This document shows, piece by piece, positions 1-5,606 of a stretch of DNA of 8,344 nt (within the stretch, counting starts at the first letter, position 1; every line of letters starts with the position of its first letter). Location of the stretch: NCBI GenBank assembly GCA_016928605.1, contig JAFGKN010000116.1:1-8344 (forward strand). The letters are read 5' to 3'. The stretch is from Planctomycetota bacterium (GTDB lineage Bacteria; Planctomycetota; UBA8108). The translations under genes and the position numbers were made by a program. Below the pieces are notes generated by a model. That model was not told the DNA's origin and did not search any database. It saw only the letters and a list, made by a program, of their open reading frames with translations.

Positions 1-106
1 GCGCCTGCCGCGCGAGATCCGGATCTCGGGCCTGGAGCCGGGTGAGGCAGCCCCGGAGGCTGCGGGCGGTCTGGATGCTGAGCTCGAAGGCGTGGAAGTT
101 CGTCAT
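1..106 (-). CDS. Four-helix-bundle protein (23S rRNA intervening-sequence type), N-terminal part only
   Basis: Reading the minus strand from the ATG at 106-104 gives 35 codons with no stop before the window edge, so only the N-terminus is present. The peptide starts MTNFHAFELSIQTARSLRG and continues with LQARDPDLARQ. This matches what I remember of the family start: an F-x-A/Y-E-L-S/A-L/I-x-x-x-R-x-L segment, then R-x-R-D-x-D-L-A-x-Q before the conserved RRAA-S-x-x-LN-x-AEG part, which would lie outside the window. The family is about 110-130 residues long and forms small helical bundles, often pentameric in solved relatives. Its cellular role is unsettled. A strong ribosome site (AAAGGAG, plus-strand 114-120) sits 7 nt before the ATG. 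The gene is divergent from everything to its right. The family call rests on 35 residues and could be wrong; the existence of a gene here is well supported by ribosome site, codon use and motif together. Confidence 0.72.
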   Translation of the reverse strand, partial: MTNFHAFELSIQTARSLRGCLTRLQARDPDLARQA

Positions 107-164
107 CGCGAGGCTCCTTTCGTTCTGGGGCTTGACGCGAGAAACCTCGGCACAGGCGGCGTGA

Positions 165-182
165 CAAGCGCTCCAGCGCTTG
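165..182. promoter_or_regulatory. 18-bp near-perfect palindrome, possible operator
   Basis: The sequence CAAGCGCT-CC-AGCGCTTG consists of 8-bp arms with a 2-nt centre. It lies about 59 bp upstream of the start of the divergent minus-strand four-helix gene, a distance compatible with an operator over its promoter. No convincing -35/-10 pair could be placed next to it: TTGTCA on the minus strand at 167-162 has only a poor -10 (TTTCTC) 17 nt on. It may equally be a chance palindrome or a small hairpin in a GC-rich spacer. Confidence 0.3.
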
Positions 183-310
183 GCGCGCCGGTTGCGCCGC
201 TCTTCACCGATGCGGCAAGCCCCAGGACGAAAGGAGCCGGTGACGGCGTCTCCACAACCCCGCGCGCCGCAGCCAGCTGCCGCTCCGGTTCCCGCTGCTG
301 CTGCGGATCG

Positions 311-424
311 CGGCTGCCGTTGCCGCTGCGGCTACCGACGCGGCTGCCGACGCGGCTGCCGGTGCGGCTGCGATTGCGGCTGCGGTTGCGGCTGAGTCAG
401 CGGCTGAGTCAACGGCTCAGGACG
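311..424. repeat. Degenerate 12-bp minisatellite (CGGCT-anchored units)
   Basis: Eight consecutive 12-bp units run from 329 to 424, each beginning CGGCT: CGGCTACCGACG, CGGCTGCCGACG, CGGCTGCCGGTG, CGGCTGCGATTG, CGGCTGCGGTTG, CGGCTGAGTCAG, CGGCTGAGTCAA, CGGCTCAGGACG. One more unit (311-322) and a half unit (323-328) precede them. Units drift from left to right, and neighbouring pairs resemble each other most, as expected from replication slippage followed by point change. Because 12 is a multiple of 3, every frame across the array is simple: Ala-rich in frame 1, Cys/Arg/Gly-rich in frame 3, and Gln-Pro/Arg on the minus strand. The open frames here are by-products of the repeat. The right end overlaps the last codons of the small minus-strand ORF at 417-566. 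Confidence 0.85.
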
Positions 425-566
425 CATCCTCCGCCCCCAGCTCGCGGATCTGCACGCCGTAGTACCCGCTCGACACCCAGGCGCGATCGGCGATGTCGCT
501 CCGGTGGAGGAAGTGCCGAGCCGGCCGCCGCGTCGCTGAGAGACACAGTCCAGCGGACGAGTGCAT
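417..566 (-). CDS. Small hypothetical protein (49 aa), possibly a gene remnant
   Basis: The minus-strand ORF runs from ATG (566-564) to TGA (419-417). GGAGG (plus 575-579) sits 8 nt before the ATG. The C-terminal 32 codons have a strongly gene-like pattern: nearly every third position is G or C while second positions are mixed. The peptide there (HFLHRSDIADRAWVS, then SGYYGVQIRELG) has ordinary globular composition, unlike the low-complexity frames around it. The first 17 residues (MHSSAGLCLSATRRPAR) look less like coding sequence. So this may be the intact C-terminal end of an older, longer gene that has picked up a new start, rather than a normal small protein. I do not recognise the family. 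There is no signal peptide or membrane segment. It is on the same strand as the four-helix gene and about 310 bp upstream of it; the minisatellite lies between them. Confidence 0.4.
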   Translation of the reverse strand: MHSSAGLCLSATRRPARHFLHRSDIADRAWVSSGYYGVQIRELGAEDAS

Positions 567-669
567 CGCAAGATCCTCCAGTGGGGAGGAGGAGAGACTA
601 CCGGCTTTTCATCCTGATGCTCCCTCGCCGCTTCGTCAAACGATCTCGAAGACGCCCCGCGTCGCCGGG

Positions 670-696
670 GCGGGCGAGAAAAACCTTGCCGCCCGC
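670..696. other. GC-rich hairpin in the gap upstream of the first plus-strand gene
   Basis: GCGGGCG (670-676) pairs with CGCCCGC (690-696) across a 13-nt A-rich loop. It lies about 70 bp before the plus-strand start at 764. There is no T-run on either side, so it is not a standard intrinsic terminator, and it could be chance in this composition. The rest of the stretch 567-763 shows no gene I can support and no convincing -35/-10 pair for the plus-strand cluster. Confidence 0.25.
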
Positions 697-763
697 GTCC
701 TCCCGCCCCATCCTCTGAGTGTCGTCTCCGCCTCGGGCAGCTATCCCGCCGTGAAGGATGACT

Positions 764-1723
764 ATGGCAGGAAGCAAGCGTTTCTGGGTCCTCGTGACGG
801 GTCTCGCCCTCCTCGCGGAGGCCGGCGCCCGATCGGAAGATGGCCCCAAGAGCTCTGATCGCCCCGCTCAGCTCGTGGTCTGGATCCGGCCGGCCAGCGA
901 TGCGGAGATGCGCCTCGACCCCGAGTCGGCGCCCGCGCTCCGGCGGCTGGCCCGCCAGGGCGTCTCGTTCCCTGCGCTCGCGCCGCTCGCGAGGGAGCCG
1001 CTCATCGCCTCTCTGCGACAGCTGGGCCGGGAGATCTCCCCGGACTACCGCGAGGTGACAGCCCGAGTCGACTCGCCGGAGGACTCTCTCGCCAGGCTTC
1101 TCTCGGACCTGGGAGCGCCGCCCCCGATCTCGCAGGAAGAGGAAAAGGCCCTCGAGCGGCTGCGACACGCCATCGGCCGCGAAAACGGCAGAGCGGGGAT
1201 GCAGGCGGCAGCGAAGGGAGAGTCTGGACGCGATGACGAGCCGGCCTCGAAGGTCGCCGCGCCGGAGGCGCCGGGCGGTGGTGCGGCGTCGCAGGACGCG
1301 GCGGAGCCCGCCTTGATCGAGGAGTCGGTCCTCGACGCGCTGTCAGGCGGAGCGCGCCTGACGCTGATCCTCGACGGAGAGCAGCCATCGCCGGAGTCTC
1401 CCGGCGATCGGCGCGAGGAGGCGCTGGATCGGATCGCCACATCGCTTCTGGCGGGCCTCGCGCGCCGCAGGAAGCTCTCCGCGAGCAGCGCGCTGCTCGT
1501 GGTGCTCTTCCCCGAGGACGGGCCGCCGGCCCTGATCGCCGCCGGCCACCTCCTGAAGCGCGGCCGGATGCTGGGCGCGGCGCTCGACGCCCGGGAGATC
1601 GTCGCCGGTGTGAGACGCTGGCTCGGCGAAAGCGGACGCGGCACACCGGCGGAGAAGGCGGCCTGGGTCGATGAGATCCTCCTTCCCCTCGCGGAGGCGG
1701 GGAACAAGGAGGTGAAGCGATGA
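764..1723 (+). CDS. Secreted protein resembling a degenerate AlkP/sulfatase-superfamily domain (probable pseudoenzyme)
   Basis: The protein is 319 aa. The start at 764 is preferred over the in-frame ATG at 758 because AAGGA (754-758) then sits 5 nt upstream; it would overlap the earlier ATG. Residues 1-22 form a Sec signal peptide ending AEAGA. The rest follows the order of an alkaline-phosphatase/sulfatase fold. A first strand (LVVWI, 37-41) is followed by PALRRLARQGVSF (57-69), close to the usual 'P-x-L-x-x-L-A-x-x-G-V-x-F'. LILDG (201-205) comes before a helix like the 'D-x-x-x-G-x-L-L' segment. ALLVVLFPEDG (243-253) stands where 'TLVVxTSDHG' is normal. PALIAAG-x-x-x-x-x-G (255 on) precedes a final helix ending RRWLG. 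The first-strand metal Asp, the Ser/Thr/Cys nucleophile, and the Asp-His of SDHG (here E251-D252) are all absent. Residues about 146-185 are a low-complexity linker. A catalytic role is unlikely; it may bind or scaffold. The fold assignment is inference from pattern, and it could be an unrelated secreted protein. The stop overlaps the next gene's start. Confidence 0.85.
   Translation: MAGSKRFWVLVTGLALLAEAGARSEDGPKSSDRPAQLVVWIRPASDAEMRLDPESAPALRRLARQGVSFPALAPLAREPLIASLRQLGREISPDYREVTARVDSPEDSLARLLSDLGAPPPISQEEEKALERLRHAIGRENGRAGMQAAAKGESGRDDEPASKVAAPEAPGGGAASQDAAEPALIEESVLDALSGGARLTLILDGEQPSPESPGDRREEALDRIATSLLAGLARRRKLSASSALLVVLFPEDGPPALIAAGHLLKRGRMLGAALDAREIVAGVRRWLGESGRGTPAEKAAWVDEILLPLAEAGNKEVKR
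1706..1723 (+). promoter_or_regulatory. Shine-Dalgarno plus ATGA overlap coupling two genes
   Basis: AAGGAGG (1706-1712) lies 7 nt before the ATG at 1720, inside the last codons of the upstream gene. That gene's TGA (1721-1723) overlaps this start as ATGA. This is the standard arrangement for translational coupling. It implies that the pseudo-AlkP protein and the alpha-toroid protein are made together in linked amounts. Confidence 0.85.
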
Positions 1724-3822
1724 TCGACGCACATCGAACGCCGATGCCCGCTCCGCGGTGGTGGATCGCGGCGCTGCTCCTGGCCGCTCCGCTCCTCTCG
1801 CCGCGCCCGGCGGGAGCCCAGGTCGACGACCGGCTGCAGGCCCGCATCGACGAGGCCATCCGCAAGGGACGGGAGGCCCTCCTGCCCGATCTCCGGTCGC
1901 TGGCGGCCAAGCCGCCCTCCGACTACCCGATGGGCCGCGTGGCCCTGCCCCTCGCGGCGGCGCTCCGCGCCGGCCTCTCTCCCGACGATCCCGCGGTGAA
2001 GGCGGCCTTCGCCCGGCTCGACACGATGCCGCTCGCGAAGACCTACTCCGTCGCCTGCTACCTCTTCGCCCTCGACGCCTGGTGGCGCGCCGGCAAGGGG
2101 AGGCTGGGGGCGCTGGCCGGACGGACGGCGGTCGCTCCCGACGCGGCCGGCGGGGAGCTGCGCGAGAAGATCGCGAAGGCCGTCCAGTGGCTCGTCGAGG
2201 CCCGCGCCGAGGGGAAGGGGTACTGGAGCTACGATCCGCAGGGGCCCGGCTCGGGACGGCACGACTACTCGAACACGCAGTTCGCCGTGCTCGGCCTCCA
2301 GATCGGCCTCGAGCACCGCGTCCCCATCCCCCGAGAGGTCTTCGAGGAGATCGCCGCGCGCTTCGTCGGCTCCTTGACGCAACAGGGGAAGGCGAGGGAG
2401 ATCCGCGTCACGAAATCTCCGGACACCGAGGAGATCCTCGAGCAGAGGATGAGCGCGGGCGGCTCGCGCACGCGCCCGGTCGGCGCCGGGGACTCCACCA
2501 CCCAGGTGGCGAAGCTCACGCCGGGCGGCTGGGCCTACACCCAGAGCCGCTCCGATCCCTACGCCAGCATGACGGCGGCGGGCGCGTCGAGCCTGCTGGT
2601 GGCGCTCAACGGCCTCGGCAACTCCGGCGGCAGGCTCCGCACCCAGGCGCAGGCGGCGCTCTTCAGCGCCTACGGGTGGATCTCGGACAACTTCGCGAGC
2701 TACATCCGCGGCACCCGCCACTACTACTACACGCTCTACAGCCTGGAGAAGGTCGGCGACCTGGGCGAGATCGCGAAGTTCGATGCACACGACTGGTACG
2801 CCGAGGGCGCTCGCGAGCTCGTCGACCGCCAGCGCTCCGACGGAAGCTGGGGCAACTACGTCGACACGTCGCTCGCGCTCCTGTTCCTGACGCGCGCGAC
2901 GCGTCTCAAGCCCACCGCGCCGGCCATCCTGACGCGCAGCCAGGGCGAGGAGGGGACGTCCGATCTGAGCGCCGACTACGTCTACATCAGCCGGCTCGAA
3001 GGCTTCGTCTCGGCCCGCGAGGTCCTCCGGTTCATCGGCAGCTCGCGGCGCGCCTCGCTCGTGGCGGTGGGTCGCGAGGTGGTCCGCAACTACGCTCTCG
3101 GCGCTCAGGGCGATCTCGTCCCTCCGCTCCTCGAGCTATGGGCGCCGGTCAGCGACAGCGTGACGCGCTTCGCGAGAGAATCGCTCGAGGAGATCACGGG
3201 CATCCGCTCGAGGGATCCGGCCGAGTACGCGGCCTGGCACCGCGCGTTTGCGCGGATCTCGGCCCTGCGGAAGAAGAAGAACGCCTCGGTCGAAGAGGTC
3301 GCGGCTCAGCTTCGCTCGACGGACAACATCGCCCTGAAGAGCGCCGTGCTCGATGTCGCGCAGCGCCACGGCATGACAGAGCTGGTCGAGCCGCTCATCG
3401 GCGAGCTGGCCGTCGACTCGATCGCCTACCGGCGGCGCGTCCACGGCCTCCTCACCCTCTGGACCGGCCGCGCGAGAGCCGCTCCGGCCGATGGCGACAA
3501 GGAGGGCTGGGACGTCGAGGCCCGCCGGTGGCGCGAGTGGTGGGCCGAGGATGGGCCGAGCTTTCTCGCGCGGAGGGAGGTCATCCGCCGGATCGACCGG
3601 CTGGAGGCCATCACGAGCAGCGGGCTCATCGTCCGCGGCGGCGCGACGGAGAAGGAGGCGAACGAGCTGGTGGGAGCGATCGCGCAGGCGGGAGAGACGG
3701 CCGAGGCCGAGATCCGCCGGCGGCTCCGCGCTCGAGAGCACAGCATCTTCCTCGTCGAGGCGCTCGAGCGCATCCGCGGCGAGCCTCTGGGGCTCCGCGC
3801 CCGCTCGCTCGCCGAGCCCTGA
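1720..3822 (+). CDS. Secreted prenyltransferase/squalene-oxidase-repeat (alpha-toroid) protein with HEAT-like C-terminus
   Basis: The protein is 700 aa, with a Sec signal peptide (hydrophobic core about 14-27, cleavage probably after AGA at 31-33). The first half carries repeats of the alpha/alpha-toroid fold shared by squalene-hopene cyclases and prenyltransferase subunits: YWSYDP (168-173) with HDYSNTQF (181-188), PGGWAYT (268-274) followed by a SMTAAGASSL helix, and QRSDGSWG (371-378) followed by VDTSLALLFL. The cyclase acid motif DxDD is absent and the protein is exported, so terpene cyclisation is unlikely. This family in Planctomycetota is usually annotated only as a squalene-cyclase-like repeat protein of unknown role. 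The second half is helical and HEAT-like (for example SVTRFARESLEEITG, about residue 480) and includes a WREWWAEDG motif (604-612) that I associate with planctomycete HEAT proteins. It probably acts as a binding scaffold or receptor in the periplasm. The start is fixed by AAGGAGG 7 nt upstream. Confidence 0.9.
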   Translation: MIDAHRTPMPAPRWWIAALLLAAPLLSPRPAGAQVDDRLQARIDEAIRKGREALLPDLRSLAAKPPSDYPMGRVALPLAAALRAGLSPDDPAVKAAFARLDTMPLAKTYSVACYLFALDAWWRAGKGRLGALAGRTAVAPDAAGGELREKIAKAVQWLVEARAEGKGYWSYDPQGPGSGRHDYSNTQFAVLGLQIGLEHRVPIPREVFEEIAARFVGSLTQQGKAREIRVTKSPDTEEILEQRMSAGGSRTRPVGAGDSTTQVAKLTPGGWAYTQSRSDPYASMTAAGASSLLVALNGLGNSGGRLRTQAQAALFSAYGWISDNFASYIRGTRHYYYTLYSLEKVGDLGEIAKFDAHDWYAEGARELVDRQRSDGSWGNYVDTSLALLFLTRATRLKPTAPAILTRSQGEEGTSDLSADYVYISRLEGFVSAREVLRFIGSSRRASLVAVGREVVRNYALGAQGDLVPPLLELWAPVSDSVTRFARESLEEITGIRSRDPAEYAAWHRAFARISALRKKKNASVEEVAAQLRSTDNIALKSAVLDVAQRHGMTELVEPLIGELAVDSIAYRRRVHGLLTLWTGRARAAPADGDKEGWDVEARRWREWWAEDGPSFLARREVIRRIDRLEAITSSGLIVRGGATEKEANELVGAIAQAGETAEAEIRRRLRAREHSIFLVEALERIRGEPLGLRARSLAEP

Positions 3823-3849
3823 GTTCGAATTTCGCCATCCTGCAGCTGC

Positions 3850-5226
3850 ATGGCCATGAGACCTCTTCTCGTCATCGATGTCGTCGGCTTGACGCCTTCC
3901 CTCGTCGGCGAGGACACGCCGCGCATCCTCTCTCTCGCCCGCGAAGGATTCCAGGCGGAGCTCGGAGCGGTCTTCCCCGCGGTCACCTGCACCGCGCAGG
4001 CGACGATGCTCACCGGCCTCCTTCCGCGCGACCACGGCATCGTGGCCAACGGCTGGTACTTCCGCGAGCTGGCCGAGGTCCGCCTCTGGCACCAGTCGAA
4101 CCACCTCGTCCAGGGCGCGAAGGTCTGGGAGAAGGCCCGGCGGCGAGAGCCGGAGCTTCGCTGCGCGAAGCTCTTCTGGTGGTACAACATGTACTCCAGC
4201 GCCGAGATCACCGTGACGCCGCGCCCCATCTATCCCGCCGACGGGCGCAAGCTCCCCGACATCTACACGCACCCGAAGGCTCTGCGCGAGGAGCTGAACC
4301 GCGAGCTGGGGCCATTTCCGCTCTTTCACTTCTGGGGGCCGGCCGCCGACATCCGCTCGACGCGCTGGATCGGCCGCTGCGCCGAACGCATCCTCGAGCG
4401 CGAGCGTCCCGGCCTGGCGCTCGTCTACCTTCCGCATCTCGACTACGACTTCCAGCGCTTCGGGCCGCAGTTCGAGGGCAACGCCCGCGCTCTCCGCGAG
4501 GTGGACGAGGTCGCGGGGCGGCTGATCGATCTCGCCCGCGAGATCGGGATGGAGGTGATGGTCGTGAGCGAGTACGGCATCACCGCGGCGCGCGGCAGCG
4601 TCTCCATCAACCGGATCCTCCGCGGCGAAGGGCTGCTGGAGGTGCGAGAGGCGCTCGGACGGGAGATGCTAGATCCGGGTGCCTCCCGCGCCTTCGCGGT
4701 CGCCGATCACCAGGTCGCCCACGTCTACGTGAGGGATCCGGACGATGTCGGCGCGGTGAGGCGTCTGCTCGAGGGCGCGGAGGGCATCGATCAGGTCCTC
4801 GACCGCGACGCGCAGAGCTCGATCGGCATCGACCACCCGCGATCGGGCGAGATCGTCTGCGCGGCGTCTCCCGACCGCTGGTTCGACTACTACTGGTGGC
4901 TCGACGACCGGCGCGCTCCCGACTTCGCGCGCACCGTCGACATCCACCGCAAGCCGGGCTACGACCCCGCCGAGCTCTTCCTCGATCCCGCGCAGCGCTT
5001 CGTGCGGGCGAAGATCCTCTGGCGCCTGCTGCAGAAGAAGCTCGGCTTCCGCGCCCTGCTCGATGTGATCGCACTGGACGGTTCGCTCGTGAAGGGCACT
5101 CACGGCATCCTCCCCCGGACGCCAGCGGACGGCCCGGTTCTGATCTCGAGCACGCGCCGCGCGCGCACCTCGAGGCTCGCGATGGCGGACGTCTCTGATC
5201 TGATGCTCGAGGTAATGCTCGGATGA
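3850..5226 (+). CDS. Alkaline-phosphatase-superfamily protein (nucleotide pyrophosphatase/phosphodiesterase-like)
   Basis: The protein is 458 aa with no signal peptide, so it is probably cytoplasmic. It belongs to a well-conserved bacterial subfamily of the type I phosphodiesterase/nucleotide pyrophosphatase group. Recognisable blocks are LLVIDVVGLTP (6-16, metal Asp D10), FPAVTCTAQATMLTG (42-56, with T46 at the nucleophile position of NPP enzymes), P-x-DHGIVANGWY (59-70), FWWYNMYS (109-116), TPRPIYPADGRKLPD (123-137), PLFHFWGP (157-164), LPHLDYDFQRFGP (194-206), SEYGI (240-244), ADHQVAHVYV (285-294), and GTHG (416-419). Two ligand motifs differ from textbook NPPs: the D-x-x-G-H motif is D198-x-x-x-Q202, and SDHG is S-E241-Y242-G. 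I recall these changes as typical of the subfamily, not specific damage. The substrate is unknown. I recall relatives being found in natural-product clusters, but nothing of that kind is here. It lies 27 bp after the toroid gene. No Shine-Dalgarno is visible before 3850 or the alternative ATG at 3856, so the exact start is uncertain by two codons. Confidence 0.93.
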   Translation: MAMRPLLVIDVVGLTPSLVGEDTPRILSLAREGFQAELGAVFPAVTCTAQATMLTGLLPRDHGIVANGWYFRELAEVRLWHQSNHLVQGAKVWEKARRREPELRCAKLFWWYNMYSSAEITVTPRPIYPADGRKLPDIYTHPKALREELNRELGPFPLFHFWGPAADIRSTRWIGRCAERILERERPGLALVYLPHLDYDFQRFGPQFEGNARALREVDEVAGRLIDLAREIGMEVMVVSEYGITAARGSVSINRILRGEGLLEVREALGREMLDPGASRAFAVADHQVAHVYVRDPDDVGAVRRLLEGAEGIDQVLDRDAQSSIGIDHPRSGEIVCAASPDRWFDYYWWLDDRRAPDFARTVDIHRKPGYDPAELFLDPAQRFVRAKILWRLLQKKLGFRALLDVIALDGSLVKGTHGILPRTPADGPVLISSTRRARTSRLAMADVSDLMLEVMLG

Positions 5227-5231
5227 AAAAC

Positions 5232-5265
5232 GGGCGCTTCGGAACTTTGGGATTCCAAAGCGCCC
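5232..5265. terminator. Stem-loop after the AlkP-family gene, best U-tract on the minus strand
   Basis: GGGCGCTT (5232-5239) pairs perfectly with AAGCGCCC (5258-5265). After one mismatch the inner GGAA/TTCC (5241-5244/5253-5256) extends the helix, leaving an 8-nt loop. It begins 5 nt after the stop codon of the AlkP-family gene. In the plus direction there is no T-run after the stem (CTGGGGCAG follows). In the minus direction the stem is followed by GTTTTT, from the A-run at 5226-5230, which is the classical form. It probably terminates or protects the end of the 764-5226 transcript, and may also block antisense reading into that cluster. Confidence 0.6.
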
Positions 5266-5533
5266 TGGGGCAGTTGTGGGGATGGGAATGCTAGCAGGTG
5301 GAACATCCGGGATCAAGAGAATTTTTTGATGCCTCCGTCATCTCCTGCGCGGCCCGTCGCGCAAGTCCTTCGGTCTCCTCGGCTTGGCGCCGCTGGGGAA
5401 GATCAGAAAAGCCGCCGCAAGAGGCCCCCCGGTGCGCACGCAACGCGCGGCGGCGCGGTGTCAGCCTCGGGGGTGAGGTCCCCGGCCGGCAGGCGTTCTG
5501 TCGCGCTTCGCGAGCCCCCTCCCCGCCGGGCGC
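5266..5533. other. Intergenic stretch without a supportable gene
   Basis: The stretch between the stem-loop and the promoter of the beta-helix gene has a short AT-rich island (about 5316-5334, AGAGAATTTTTTGATG) and several GC-rich inverted repeats. One is GCCGCCGC (5411-5418) against GCGGCGGC (5447-5454). Another is GGGG (5470-5473) against CCCC (5480-5483). A minus-strand open frame ending at 5291 (peptide tail SLDPGCSTC) was considered. Its third codon positions are AT-rich compared with the real genes here, it has no ribosome site of its own that I could place, and its upstream end runs into the next gene's start, so it is not called. Confidence 0.5.
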
Positions 5534-5542
5534 TGGTAGAAT
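5534..5542 (+). promoter_or_regulatory. Extended -10 promoter for the beta-helix/FKBP unit
   Basis: TGG-TAGAAT: the hexamer TAGAAT (5537-5542) differs from TATAAT at one position and carries the TG of an extended -10 element one base upstream. The -35 region (about 5514-5519) is GC-rich with no recognisable hexamer, which fits an extended -10 type. Transcription would begin near 5549 and give a leader of roughly 58 nt. This is the clearest promoter in the window. Confidence 0.5.
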
Positions 5543-5606
5543 GGGAAGCGTACCGCCTGCTCCGCGCGGCATCGCGGCGGATGAAACTGTCGAGAGAGGA
5601 GTTCCC

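Noticed and set aside
13..28. 16-bp perfect palindrome CGAGATCCGGATCTCG
   Set aside because: It lies inside the coding part of the four-helix gene (Arg-Asp-Pro-Asp-Leu codons), so codon content is enough to explain it.
92..718. Plus-strand open frame of 208 codons, with another at 180-395 giving a Cys/Arg-rich C-terminus
   Set aside because: Both are held open by the 12-bp repeat and GC-rich composition. Neither has a properly spaced ribosome site, and the first overlaps the well-supported minus-strand four-helix gene.
332..1168. Minus-strand open frame of 278 codons, ending in Gln-Pro/Arg repeats
   Set aside because: Low-complexity peptide across the minisatellite and antisense to the gene at 764-1723; the coding-like minus-strand signal at 417-515 is in a different frame.
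1045..2790. Minus-strand open frame of 581 codons opposite the first two plus-strand genes
   Set aside because: Antisense shadow. The plus strand carries signal peptides, motifs and Shine-Dalgarno sites that explain the region.
1720..3822. Reading the toroid protein as a real squalene-hopene cyclase
   Set aside because: It has a Sec signal peptide, no DxDD acid motif and a HEAT-like C-terminal half; only the repeat fold is shared.
1758..5198. Open frame of 1146 codons in the +3 frame spanning two genes
   Set aside because: It overlaps the toroid and AlkP genes in another frame, is extremely Arg/Pro/Gly-rich and has no domain pattern. It is a shadow of high-GC coding sequence.
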